Source: Artemisia argyi (lineage: Eukaryota > Streptophyta > Magnoliopsida > Asterales > Asteraceae). From it: 64,000 bases of DNA. Below the pieces are notes generated by a model, which searched no databases, was not told the DNA's origin, and saw only the letters and a program-made list of their open reading frames with translations. Location: NCBI GenBank assembly GCA_030686995.1, contig CM060692.1, positions 10,583,465 through 10,647,464 on the forward strand. The letters run 5' to 3'. Below, piece after piece: positions 46,479 to 57,322 of this stretch; the first letter of the stretch is position 1, and the number at the start of each line of letters is the position of its first letter. Made by a program: the position numbers and the translations under genes.

Positions 46479-49400
46479 TGTCACACCCCCAATTTACCTG
46501 ACTTGCAGCGGAATGGAATACCTGGGGGTGTCTGTCATAGCACCACAGTTACAGTTACATTGAACGACCTAAAGTGTCGTTTGGAAAATACTGCATTTGA
46601 TCATTGAAATAATCCAGAGTTTACAAAATGAGGTCCCCAAAATGTGTTGCATGTTTATGAAAACAAGTCATACTAGATCAAACGTTTACATAAGTGCATG
46701 AAATAATGATGAGACGCGTCGACTCCGCGACTCCATGAAGGTCCAAATGCATGTCACATGAGCTACCTTAATAACCTGAAATACATTGCTAAAACGTCAA
46801 CACGAATGTTGGTGAATTCCATAGGTTTATAAAATGTAATGATGTACGGCCACCACAAGTAAAAGTGCAAGATAAAAATCTCATGAAAATTGTACAATAG
46901 ACCTTAAGCTCATGACACCGAAGCTATGACTGATGAAACAATGCCCCTCCTGAATGTTCTGCCGAAACACTCAAATGTAAAAGACATGACATGCATCCGC
47001 TTACTGTTGGTAATCACTACCACGGATGGAGGCGTCACCCTCGATAGATCTATCCACTCACTCTCGCTTACCGGTAAATTAACGGTTCATGATGTTACAG
47101 GGGACTTATCACATGGCAAGGTAACTTAAGCTATGTACATGTGTTTGAATACTTGGGCTCGTACTAAAATGATTGATGCAATGTATTCCCCCCGTGGGGT
47201 TTGAAAACAATCAAAAATATTGAATTGAAAACGGGGCTATGAAAACTCACCTTAACTGATGAAACTGTGATGAAATGAAATGAACACCAATGAACAATTA
47301 GCTGCCGCAACCCAATATGATGGTACCATGAACATGTAATGAGCTGAAAAACAAGGCGCGCACACTAGCCGCAACCTAATGTGAATGATGAACGATCTAC
47401 TTTAGATCATGAAATGATGTTATGAATGTCCATGCACATGTTTCCTATACCACTCTACTCTTTGAAAAACACTTGTTGTTATCAAAAATATATATTCCAA
47501 GACTTAGGAAAATATGGCTATTAGAAAAATAAACTAGTTGTAATATATATACTTATATATATATCGTATGTACCAATGTTTGTGTTGAAATCCTCGGTTT
47601 GAAATCCTTGAAATAACGCCTTGTAGTAATTGAAAATATACTTGTAATCACTAATACATCATTAGTTATGAATTTAGGTACTCGGTTAATATTTCTAGAA
47701 AATCTAGAATTTAGTACGTAGAGTTATTATTATTTCTAAAAGCTGCCAATTATAGAGGATTTTTGCCGATATGGAAACGTGAATATCTTTGTCGTTATAA
47801 GCCCGTTTTACTTGTTCTTTATATCCACGGTTACGTCTTAACATGTAGTAATATATTTTGGAAAGCTTGACCCCTCCGGGTTACGTCTAAAGTCTCTTTT
47901 TGTCCGACGAAAAACGTCCATCAGCATGTATTTTTCCGGAAAATAGTTTTCGTCAATAAACTTGCAAAAATCATAACTTCTTCGTTATAAACTCTTTTTA
48001 ATCCGTTCTTTCGCCTACGGATTCGTTTTTGAAAGTATTTTCTAAAAATTTTGCCAAAGTTTCCTTTATGTTTACTGATTTTCCAGAATTTACCAAAATG
48101 GGACAGCATGTTTATAAACTTGTTAGAAATCCATTTCCAAGGTTCAAAACTAGTTTTTACTTCAACCAAATCTCTTGCAAACACCACAAATCTATACTAA
48201 TCCTACCATACACCTTCTTAGGGTGCCATGGGTTCCTAATGACTAGTAATCAAGTTAATTTAACAAAGGAACACCTAAATCACAATCTAGGGTTTGTATG
48301 TTCAAAAAGTCTTCAAAAATAAAGTGGTATAACTAGTTTGTGCATGAAATTAAGCATGAATACTATGAGATATAAGTGTTAATTAGATGAAAACATGAAA
48401 ATAAATTTGAATACTCACTTTGAAATAATAGGTGATTAGATGATGAGAAATCTTGGATTACTTGTGTTTTTGTGTTATGATTCTTGATTAGGATGATGAA
48501 ATGAACAACTTTGATGCTTTGTACTTTGAAAAACCTTCACTTGATCATGGATTTTGGTTATGGGTCGTGGATATGGTGAAGAGAAAGAGATGAGAAGTTG
48601 AGTTTTTGATCTAAAAAAATTAAGTGTTTTGTGATTTGTGTTTGTAGATATTTAGTAATGGTTTATAGTATAATATTAGCACATGGTTAAATTTTGTCAA
48701 GTGATCTAGGGGAGGGCATGTGTGGCCGGTTTATCAAAGGTAAAGAGAAGCAAAAATGACTTTGATAACTTAGGAAAACTAGTTGTAGTGTGAGTGTAGT
48801 TTTAGTTATAGTTTAGTTATAATCGGGTACCGGGTTTGCTTGAAATAAATGTTAACGAAGTTATTCGGGATAAAATAAAGTTGTAAGAATGTTAAAAATA
48901 TGTTGGGTACAATTACTGAGTGTTCGGGTGATTATTGTTTAGTTTTCACGAAAACCGTCGTAATATTCATAAGCTCACGTTGTAAATAAAATAAATTTCC
49001 AAAATACTGGGTAAATGAATGTTATAACTTTTATGATAATAAAATGGATATAAAAATATGTCAGGACCATTGTGGGAATATTTAGATATATTCGTCGTGT
49101 ATAAACCGGGTGTTAACGTTTATTATAAATACTTATAAGAAAAACGTTAAATGTATCAAATATAGAAATTTGAAAATCCTAAGAGTGGTATAACATGTAA
49201 ATGACCTACTGATGATATGCAGACTATCTCCAGTCCGTATGAAATGTCATTACTGATAATGCATGAATTCGCACCTGAACCAATACGGTTACGCGAATTT
49301 GAATACCCGTAAACTAAATTTACGATGAAATGTGTAATGCACGTGAATAATGAAATCTTTTCCCGCAATGAATAGTGTTCTGTGAATAGTAAAATTTCTG

Positions 49401-49545
49401 AATGCTTCTCGGAATGTCAAACTGACACCAAAAATGATGAATAGTAAACTGATGAATAGTGTTTTGATGAATAGTGTTTGATGAATAGTGTTTTTCCAAA
49501 GTTCGGGAAATGACCTGAAATGACCTGAAATGGTGAGTTGTGACA
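46479..49545 (-). repeat. 5' LTR of the Tekay-like element
   Basis: 3067 bp, partner of 38130-41200. Small frames inside are identical in both LTRs because the DNA is; none has domain content. Confidence 0.95.
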
Positions 49546-50080
49546 AGAACGAACTCCGGCCTAGATAGTTTAAGTTGAACCTTTGTCTTCTTGTTCATAT
49601 ATGGAGACAATAAATAGGAAGACGGTTTCACCAAACGCTTTTCAGGACTCAAACTTACATTGGAGGCACAAGTAGCCATATTTTGAGGAGTAATGGCACA
49701 TGGATTCACATCGCCACCCATTGGCTCCACAGTACCTTCAGCGACCAACTTTAGCTGAATAAAACAAAAAAATTTAATTAAAAATAAATAAATTAAATTA
49801 AAACACTAATATTATACAAGAATATTACATAATCGAACTCAGCAGCTGCACAATTAAACCACTCTTCAATCAGCTCTAAATTGTTTTCGATCCATTGAGT
49901 TAAAGAGAAAGGTTCAGCAACTTGATTCACGGGAACTGCATCATCTCGCTTCTCGGCATCTTTATCATCCCCATTACCATCATCACATTCTTCTTGTATT
50001 TGAGATGGATCAACCACTGTTGAAATAACTAAAACAAAACTTATGAGGTTTACACTTTGAACATTAGGAAACAAAACTTC

Positions 50081-50153
50081 TGGGATTGACAAATGAATCA
50101 CATGGAATTAACAGATGAATCCCATGGGATTCACAGATAAATCCCATAGGATT
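50081..50153. repeat. Palindrome array, Ulp1-like intron 5
   Basis: One exact core and three variants (TGGGATT half, CACATGGAATT, CCCATAGGATT). Confidence 0.85.
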
Positions 50154-50618
50154 AAATAAAAGAGATCCAATAAAAGGGAAACAGATCCAATAAATTAACC
50201 AATGTTGGAAAGAGATCCAATAAAAAGGAACTACAACAATTATAAATTTAACAAATTTATTACATAAATTCGACACTTTCAAGTACAAAAGAGAACCACA
50301 ACAGCCTGTCGGAATTAAGGATCGGTACCAGATAGGCGTTTATCAGTTACAGTATCAACATCTCCCTCAGCACCTCCATTATCAGCAGCTCGATGAAGAT
50401 CTGCACCATTCAATGAGATAGGATGCTCGAGGATCTGAACATACCTTTGATGAAGTTCAATGAGCTTTGGATCAGCAGGAAAGTCTACACTGCCTATAAC
50501 CAAAAATTCTTCAACAACAACTCTTTCATTGCTTATAACAGATAACTTTTCTTCAATTTTTTTAAGCAATTCCTGGAGAAAAAACAAACAGGAATATTCA
50601 TAATGAGATAAGTACATT

Positions 50619-50770
50619 GAATCCCATGGGATTCATACACAATCCCATGGGATTCACAGTTAATCCCATGTAAGCCCATGGGATTAACTGTGAATCCTAT
50701 GGGATTGTGTATGAATCCCATGGGATTAACTGTGAATCCCATGGGATTGTTTATGAATCCCATGGGATCC
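50619..50770. repeat. Palindrome array, Ulp1-like intron 4
   Basis: Six exact cores and one CCTATGGG variant in 152 bp, mostly at 20-21 bp; the third unit is disrupted (CCCATGTAAGCCCATGGG). Confidence 0.95.
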
Positions 50771-51103
50771 TAAACATGCTCACACATAAAGAAGTATCAC
50801 AATAAAATAAAACAAGGAATTAAACAAACCTCCTTGTAAGAACTCTCACTAGAACAACCAGCAACAAAACCTTCAGTATCCGGAAGCTCAGATTCATCAT
50901 AAACATCTAACGTCCCCATAACCTCTTCTTTCAATTCCACGTCCTCCCTTTTTGACATTAAGAAAGACGACCAATGTTTGATGGCCGGACGTATGCGGAC
51001 ATAAGAAAGCTTGTTGTACTTAGTGGAATCTAAATACAAAAGCTGTAAACAAAAAAACAAGGAACGAAAAAGTGTAAGAAAGATACAACAACTATGTCAT
51101 AGT

Positions 51104-51228
51104 TAATCCCATGGGATTCACAGTTAATCCAATGGGATTTTTATGAATCCCATGGGATTTTGTATGAATCCCATGGGATTCACAGTTAATCCCAAGGGAT
51201 TCACAGTTAATCTCATGGGATTCACAGT
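51104..51228. repeat. Palindrome array, Ulp1-like intron 3
   Basis: Six units, three exact, with CACAGTTAAT spacers; variants CCAATGGG, CCCAAGGG and CTCATGGG each differ by one base, which breaks the palindrome. Confidence 0.95.
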
Positions 51229-52253
51229 ACCATGATATAAACATAACAAATATGTCACACAAACATAAAAACAATTTATAACTTCGTATAGTTTAAAACT
51301 TACAGCAAGAAAGGTATATGGTCCCGTGTATTTGTTTTGAAGAGTGGTCGGTTTTCTACTGACTTTAAGACAATGAAAGATGTACTTACACCAATCAATA
51401 CTACGAATATCAGTATCTTCACGAAGATGCTTAACAACATCAAAGTTTATTTCCCCCTGCAATCCAGCAACCATTCCCATTGTGTTCGTAAACAAGGTAA
51501 GAAAGTTGACTTTAAAAAGGAAGTCAACTTCCTTAGACTCAATCAACTTGCTAGCAATATCATTCACTCTTATTTGCTTAGCAGATTTTGATTCAAACTG
51601 ACCAACCCAAACTTTCTCAAAATCATCTCCCACTGGCCTGGTTTCTAAAGATAACAAAGTCTCACCGCCAATCGGAATACCTAGCAGCTCATGAACTTTG
51701 TTAACAGTGACCTGAATACACTTCCCACCTTCCAACTTCAACTCGCAAGTCTCATCATCAAAATTATCAACAACATACCTACCTAACCTTGACGGAATTT
51801 TGTTTATATCAAACTTGAAATATGAGCTAAACCCTATCTCCTCCAAAAACTTCTCAATATCAACATTCTTTATGCCATGGATGGCAGTATGAAGGGCAGT
51901 AGGAGCTGACCTAGCCTGAAGAATGGGAATTTTTTTCATATAATATTGATGTTGTTTTTCTTCTTCTGTCAACACCTTTTCTTTATTCTTGCCTTTCTTA
52001 TTCGGCTTCGATTCATTCTCCTCATCAGTTTCTAATTTAACCATTGAATTCTTCAACAAAGTGTTCATCAGCTGCTTCAACACATTGTCAGGTACAATAT
52101 CTTCTTTACCAGAATCGTCCTTCACTTTCTTCCCCTTATCTTCTTTAACAGAAACGGAAGAATCTCCCCTCTTTCTCTTTGATATATTCTTTTCAGCAAC
52201 ATCTGCATAAAAAAACATAATATAAACCACTTGATTACAAAGAGATTCACATT

Positions 52254-52330
52254 GAATCCCATGGGATTCATAATGAATCCCATGGGATTGACAGTGAATC
52301 CCATGGGATTCATTATTAATCCCATGGGAT
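52254..52330. repeat. Palindrome array, Ulp1-like intron 2 (exon 3 side)
   Basis: Four exact cores at precisely 21-bp spacing (core starts about 52258, 52279, 52300, 52321). Confidence 0.95.
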
Positions 52331-53224
52331 CAGGACTGAAAATAAGCTAGAGTACAATCAAACCAACTCAAAACAAATAAGTAAACTGAGATCACAAACC
52401 AATATGAACCAATGCAGTTAATAAGAAAATTCAGCAAACAAAATAAAATGCCCTAACTTGCAGACAAGAATTAGCTATCCTAATAAGCTCTAAAATTCGA
52501 AACAACGGGGGCAAAATCTTGTCTACTATACTGAGATTCCAAAAATAGCAAAAGCCCTATCTAAAACAACCTTAAACTATTCTAAGTTAATGCCAATTCA
52601 GCAGCCTACAGATTATCAAATGCTATGACAGTTGACTATTTGATGATCACTAAACTTTGACTAATTCTGAATTCAATTGCTAAAAACTATTTCCAGATGT
52701 AAAATGAACATGTTAAATCACAAAAATCATATGCACAATCACCAATTGTAACAGATCAGATTATGAGAGTAGCCAACTAAAATGAAATGATAAGCCAATT
52801 TGACTTTCACCAATTAAACTTCCAATATAATTCTACTCTGAGCAGCATAAAAGTTGTACAAACAAAATAGTTCTAAGTGACCATCAATTAACAACTACAT
52901 CACACTACACTCCACAGATCCAAACACCCTCTTAAGCTATATATAAAACTACTAAATGCAGATTTAGACTTCTGACTACTGATCTAAGGATTAAAACTAA
53001 TGCAGATTTACACCTACTGATTTTAGACCTCAAATCTTTCAATCAATGCTCAATCTAAGTCACAAATTACTTACATGAACTAATTAAACTGTGAATAACC
53101 ACAATGAACTACTAAATAACAGATCCACAGGATGATCAAATAAATCTCAATAACAACTTAGTTCAAGCAACCAATTGTACAGAGAATCAAATAAGCTCAA
53201 CTACAACTACTATAACTAAAATAT

Positions 53225-53322
53225 CATGGGATTCACTAGAAAATCCAATGGAATTCACTGTGAATCCCATGGGATTCACTGTGAATCCCATGGGATTCAC
53301 TGGGAATCACTGTCAATCCCAT
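53225..53322. repeat. Palindrome array, Ulp1-like intron 2 (exon 2 side)
   Basis: Two exact cores, one CCAATGGA variant and partial units; one 21-bp unit more than in copy A2 (21766-21842). Confidence 0.9.
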
Positions 53323-54347
53323 AACTTTAAACATAATATTAAATTAGATAAAAGAATCAAACAGAAAAACTTAAAGCAATAGAGATGAAATAAAAACAAT
53401 TTTCATTGATTTGGGACATATCTATACCTTTTGGAACCTTAAGCTTTTGTTTCTTTGAACTATCATCAACTTTTGCTAATACTAATTTCCGTTTCTTTGG
53501 AGGAGTTGGAGTTTCCTCCTGAACCAGCTTCTTGGATCTCAAAACATGAGCTTCTGATATTACTTTATCAGACTTCTTCTTCGAAGTCATCTTAACTGGC
53601 TCCGTAACCTTAATACTTTTCTTAAGCTTCTTATCATCAACAACCATCACCTTAAAATTCTTATTAAGCTTCTTATCATCAACAACAACAGAACCCTTGT
53701 CCGTTGACTTATCCTTAACAACAGACAACTTCTTACCCTTTTTTGATTTATAAGTAACCAACTTCCCACTCTCCTCATTCTCACTCTCCACCACCTTCTC
53801 AATAACATTCTCCTCACTCTCCACCACCTTCACAATAACATTCTCCTCCTTCTCTTTCTCTCTCTCCTTCTCCATCTCAGTCTCACTCTCCTTCTCACTC
53901 AACAACTTCTTCTCCTTCTCCTTCTGACTCTCCTTCTCCAAATCAGCAACAACTACAGCAATAACAACACTACTCTCCTTTCCCTGATCAACAATCGCCA
54001 TCCCCTGAACATTAACCTCAAAATCTACTGGTTTGGCAGCCTCACTAACATCACCCGTTGGTTTTGTCTTTGACGGCGATTTGTTTTTTTTAACATCAAA
54101 CGGATTGAACCGAGGCTGCTTCACCGGCGATGTTTTCTTTCCCAATTTATCGAACGGATTGAACCTAGACAACGGTGTTGGGTTCAATACATTACCTACA
54201 TAAATTATAAGTTGAAAAGAATAATATTAGTTATAAGCAACTAACAACAGAAAAAACTAATTAATCACAAACACCTAAAACTAACAAACAAAACAGAAAA
54301 CTATAAATCTGATTCCTAAAAGCTAATACAAACACTCATTATATGTT

Positions 54348-54463
54348 AATCCCATGGGATTCAGTGATAATCCCATAGGATTATTCTTAAACACTGATAT
54401 TTGCCATAATTTTAATTCTATGTGAATCCCATGGGATTCAGTGATAATCCCGTAGGATTATTC
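54348..54463. repeat. Palindrome blocks, Ulp1-like intron 1 (exon 2 side)
   Basis: Two repeats of the pair AATCCCATGGGATTC-AGTGAT-AATCCC(A/G)TAGGATTATTC. Confidence 0.9.
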
Positions 54464-55084
54464 AGTGAAACAAAATCCCATTTGCTAATCTACTTATATC
54501 ACAAACCACTGATATTCCGCAATCCCTTCACCTCGACTTGTAACACCCCTCTGATCGTTCATAGTTAAACTAACACTAATAGATTTTTCAACTGGACTTG
54601 TGATACAGATGGAATACCTATGTGCTATCAATTAAAAAAGTTGCATAATCTCAAGCATTATATCCCGTAAACAAACTGCAATCGCTTATTTGAAACTACT
54701 TTTGCTTAATAATAAGTAATCAACCACTTATCTTATTTGAATGACAACACCGTTTTCATAAAACCGAACACTATCTCATCCTACATTGCTTTAGTTACGC
54801 TATTTCCCAAACACTTCTTACATGTACATATATCGCACATACAGGCGTAAATCAAGCAAAAGCATACAAAAACAATACAACGATGTACATAACGAATTTG
54901 CTAAACACTCAAACTACAACCGCTTATCTTATTATGCCATATTTATCTAGCCAAATATATCGCATATACAGCTTACATCAAGCAAAAACAAATCGAAATA
55001 GTCCGTAATTCTCTAAAAAAAAACAACTCAAACACAATGTACTCGCTAATCTACTTATACATCACAAACCACTAATTCTTATGT

Positions 55085-55124
55085 GAATCCCATGGGATTC
55101 AGTGATAATCCCATAGGATTATTC
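55085..55124. repeat. Palindrome block, Ulp1-like intron 1 (exon 1 side)
   Basis: One exact core followed by CAGTGAT and the ATAGG variant; same as 19440-19480 in copy A1. Confidence 0.9.
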
Positions 55125-55473
55125 AGTGATAAGCAAAATCCCATTTGCTTATCTACTTATGCTTATCACAAACCAAAAAATAAGCAAAAATAAGCAAATC
55201 CTAAACAGTCATTACATCAAAAAAAATTAACTAATCCTAAAATCTAATCTAATCGCTAACATAAACTAATCCAAACACTCATTCAGTAACAAAAAATCAA
55301 ACAAAACCACAAAATAAGCTAATAAATTCAAAAAAATAACCTAATCGATAACAAAAATTCAAAATAATAACTAATTTTAAAAAATGAGACAAAAACATAC
55401 CAGATTCGACATTATCGATGGGATCCGACAACAAACGCTCTTTAGATTGAGCTATTTCATCACGTAGGTCCAT

Positions 55474-55673
55474 TTAAATGGCGATTAATGACAGATTGAT
55501 GACGGATTAACGGCGATTAAACGATTTAGGGTTAGCGTTTAAATTGGGGGAAATGAGGAGAGAGAGTGTGTTTTACTGTGTGTGAGGGTGAGGGTGAGAA
55601 ACACGTGAAATGTGTGATACGGGGTAAGTATAAGAGTAAGTATTGAAAGTACAAAAATGCCCCTCCGATTTTT

Positions 55674-55704
<31 letters not shown>

Positions 55705-55785
55705 ATTAATATACCCCGTTGGATGAAAGGGGAATGGATGGATGAGATCGTTTAATTTGTACTTTAGCTAAATATAGTTTCGTAT
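55474..55785. repeat. MULE terminal region, copy B (right terminus)
   Basis: Matches 19826-20132 and ends at the same GTATAGAACTTTTCTC. It includes a T-run of about 27 bases (55669-55695) where A1 has 13. Serves as promoter and leader of the Ulp1-like gene. Confidence 0.65.
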
Positions 55786-56160
55786 AGAACTTTTCTCATA
55801 TGTTGTTATGTGATTTTATTTGTTTGTGTGTAAGACAATTGATCAATTGATTTATAGTATAGATTGTGTTTTATATTTTAATAATGCTATAGGCTACTAT
55901 CTAAATGTCAATTGTGTTTTAAATGTAGAGAAAAAATCAAATCTTACACGTTAGAGGTTTTAAAACACTATCCAAATGTCAATTGTGTTTTAAATATAGT
56001 AGGTCCTATAAAAATGAGGTTTTAAATATGGCGTGGTCCATGAAAGTGAGGTTTTAAACCTTACATGTGAGAGGTTTTAATCCTTATACTATCTACATGT
56101 CATTTGTCTTTTAAATACAGTAGGTTTCATAAAATTAAATATAGAGTGTATTCAATTGAC
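55786..56160. repeat. Gene-free stretch with ~90-120-bp degenerate repeats
   Basis: CTATC(T/C)AAATGTCAATTGTG followed by TTTTAAAT recurs near 55897, 55970 and 56090, and GAGGTTTTAAA occurs four times. Nothing else is visible. Confidence 0.6.
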
Positions 56161-56510
56161 TGCAGGGTAAAGATGCTTGTTTGGATGTGACCGGGGTCTC
56201 TCTTTTTGCTGGCACTGGGGTGACCGCATGGGCACCCGGGATAACTTTGAGTAATGCTGTGGAGAAAAAGAAGAAGAAGTATGCGTCCAAATGTGAAGAC
56301 AATGGATACAAATTCGTTCCTTTCGCCTTTTCTATGTTTGGGGAATTCGAGGTGGAAGCTTTGAATGCACTCTCTCGTATTAAGTCTATTGCCATCAGCC
56401 ACTCAAATAACATCAAGAATGGTGTTTTTATCTTTCATCGTGTTAGTTTTTGTATTCAGAAAGGAGTGTGAGCTAAGATTGTGTCTAGACTCCCGTCCAA
56501 TTTTATGTAA
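56161..56510 (+). pseudogene. 5'-truncated non-LTR retroelement, C-terminal nuclease-like module
   Basis: The frame begins inside QGKDACLDVTG and reads VEKKKKKYASKCEDNGYKFV, FAFSMFGEFEVEALN and FHRVSFCIQKGV, with a TGA at 56468-56470 and a final TAA at 56508-56510. This is the end of a protein family annotated as reverse transcriptase in many plant genomes. A short 3' tail and a long (TAA)n run follow directly, as at the 3' end of a retrotransposed copy. The 5' truncation is typical of LINE insertion. No RT domain is present here. Confidence 0.6.
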
Positions 56511-56548
56511 TTTTTTTTCTGTCTCTAATGAAAGCAACGCTTTTATAA

Positions 56549-56733
<185 letters not shown>

Positions 56734-57322
56734 TACTATTTCGGTGTCATTGAGAAATACCTTGATTCCAAGTACTCGCTAAGCCCAAGACAGGTGGCTA
56801 TCCTCAGTAGTATTCGCGCCCACATGCACAGGATTTTCTTTTCACCATCCCTATCGACGGTTTGGGACAGAGGATGAATCATCGCCAATTTCGGTCTGTG
56901 TTATGCTACAGGCTCACGATTCCAATGTTTTCTGAAGGCAGCCTATGCCCGAGTTGCAATGTACACCGTATGGCCAAATGGGGGGATCACGCGGTCCACT
57001 GTTCTGGGTGTTAAGTTCAGGCATAATCTGGTGCGTGATATCCTTGTTGATATATGTTCCAAGTCAGGGATCACGGTGCGTAAGGAGGCTCAAATGGGGT
57101 TTCATTCGGAGAAAGGGAGAGAATTACGTCCTGCAGATGTGCTATTATTCAACTGGCTCCAAGGTAAGGATGCATGTCTAGATGTGACTGGGGTCTCTAT
57201 GTTTGCTAGGACTGGAGTGACGTCATGGGCCTCTGGGGTAGCCTTGAGTAATGTTGTGGAAAAGAAAAGGAAGAAGTATGCGTCCAAGTGTGAAGACAAC
57301 GGATACAAGTTCGTCCCTTGTA
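56734..57322 (+). pseudogene. Second non-LTR module: CCHC-like finger plus restriction-like nuclease motif
   Basis: Reading YLDSKYSLSPRQVAIL, then after a frameshift near 56820 PHAQDFLFTIPIDGLG, CPSCNVHRMAKWGDHAVHC and, after a second break near 56998, VKFRHNLVRDILVDIC, LRPADVLLFNWLQGKDACLD and VEKKRKKYASKCEDNGYK. The C-x2-C...H...C finger followed by RPAD-x13-14-D-V-T and a distal K-x3-Y resembles the arrangement of the restriction-like endonuclease of R2-type LINEs. This part overlaps the truncated copy at 56161 by about 50 codons and is about 85% identical there. It ends where Gypsy DNA begins at 57323. Confidence 0.6.

Larger units (their letters stand above)
38130..49545 (-). mobile_element. 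Tekay-like (Del) chromovirus, recent insertion in Ulp1-like exon 7
   Basis: Two ~3.07-kb LTRs beginning TGTCACACCCCC and ending GTTGTGACA flank a 5.3-kb interior. The target duplication AGAAC is perfect (38125-38129 and 49546-49550). Minus-strand order: 5' LTR (49545-46479), tRNA-iMet primer site, leader, gag, a decayed pol region, integrase tail with chromodomain remnant, polypurine tract, 3' LTR (41200-38130). Long LTRs, iMet primer and chromodomain point to Tekay/Del. Gag has a frameshift and pol has no long frame, yet the LTRs differ by only three substitutions and one 4-bp indel that I can see. It therefore inserted recently, already defective, using enzymes of another copy. Confidence 0.9.
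36812..55473 (-). pseudogene. Ulp1/C48 peptidase-like MULE gene, 11 exons, interrupted by a Tekay-like element
   Basis: Minus-strand exons: 55401-55473, 53428-54195, 51304-52202, 50830-51042, 50329-50572, 49829-50016, 49546-49754 continued at 38089-38124, 37750-37933, 37546-37638, 37313-37456, 36812-37204. All have GT-AG introns and compatible phases; the spliced frame is 3444 nt (1147 codons), with no stop once the retroelement and its duplicated AGAAC are set aside. The N-terminal half is Lys/Glu-rich (nuclear-type) with an Asteraceae MULE domain in exon 3. Exons 8-11 form the C48 fold: His in SGHFF (37427-37429), Asp in ILDNN (37370-37372), and NFTDFGVF where the family has Asp-Cys-Gly. 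The nucleophile codon (37085-37087) is TTT, Phe, instead of Cys. Ulp1 enzymes cleave SUMO-type conjugates; this one should be inactive. Confidence 0.8.
23882..55785. mobile_element. Mutator-like element copy B with convergent transposase and Ulp1-like genes
   Basis: A plus-strand FAR1/MULE transposase gene (24006-36010) and a minus-strand C48-protease-like gene (36812-55473) point at each other. MULEs carrying Ulp1-like genes are known in plants (Kaonashi-type in Arabidopsis, CUMULE in melon). The right terminus is at 55785; the left terminus is missing because fragment A2 joins directly upstream of the transposase at 23881/23882. Two LTR retrotransposons (26771-34531 and 38130-49545) have entered the exons. 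Without them the element is about 12.7 kb. Introns and the gap between the genes hold the palindrome arrays. Both proteins show lesions, so mobility would need help in trans. Confidence 0.8.

Noticed and set aside
57102..57308. Minus-strand frames opposite the non-LTR modules
   Set aside because: Shadows of the plus-strand nuclease-like frame.
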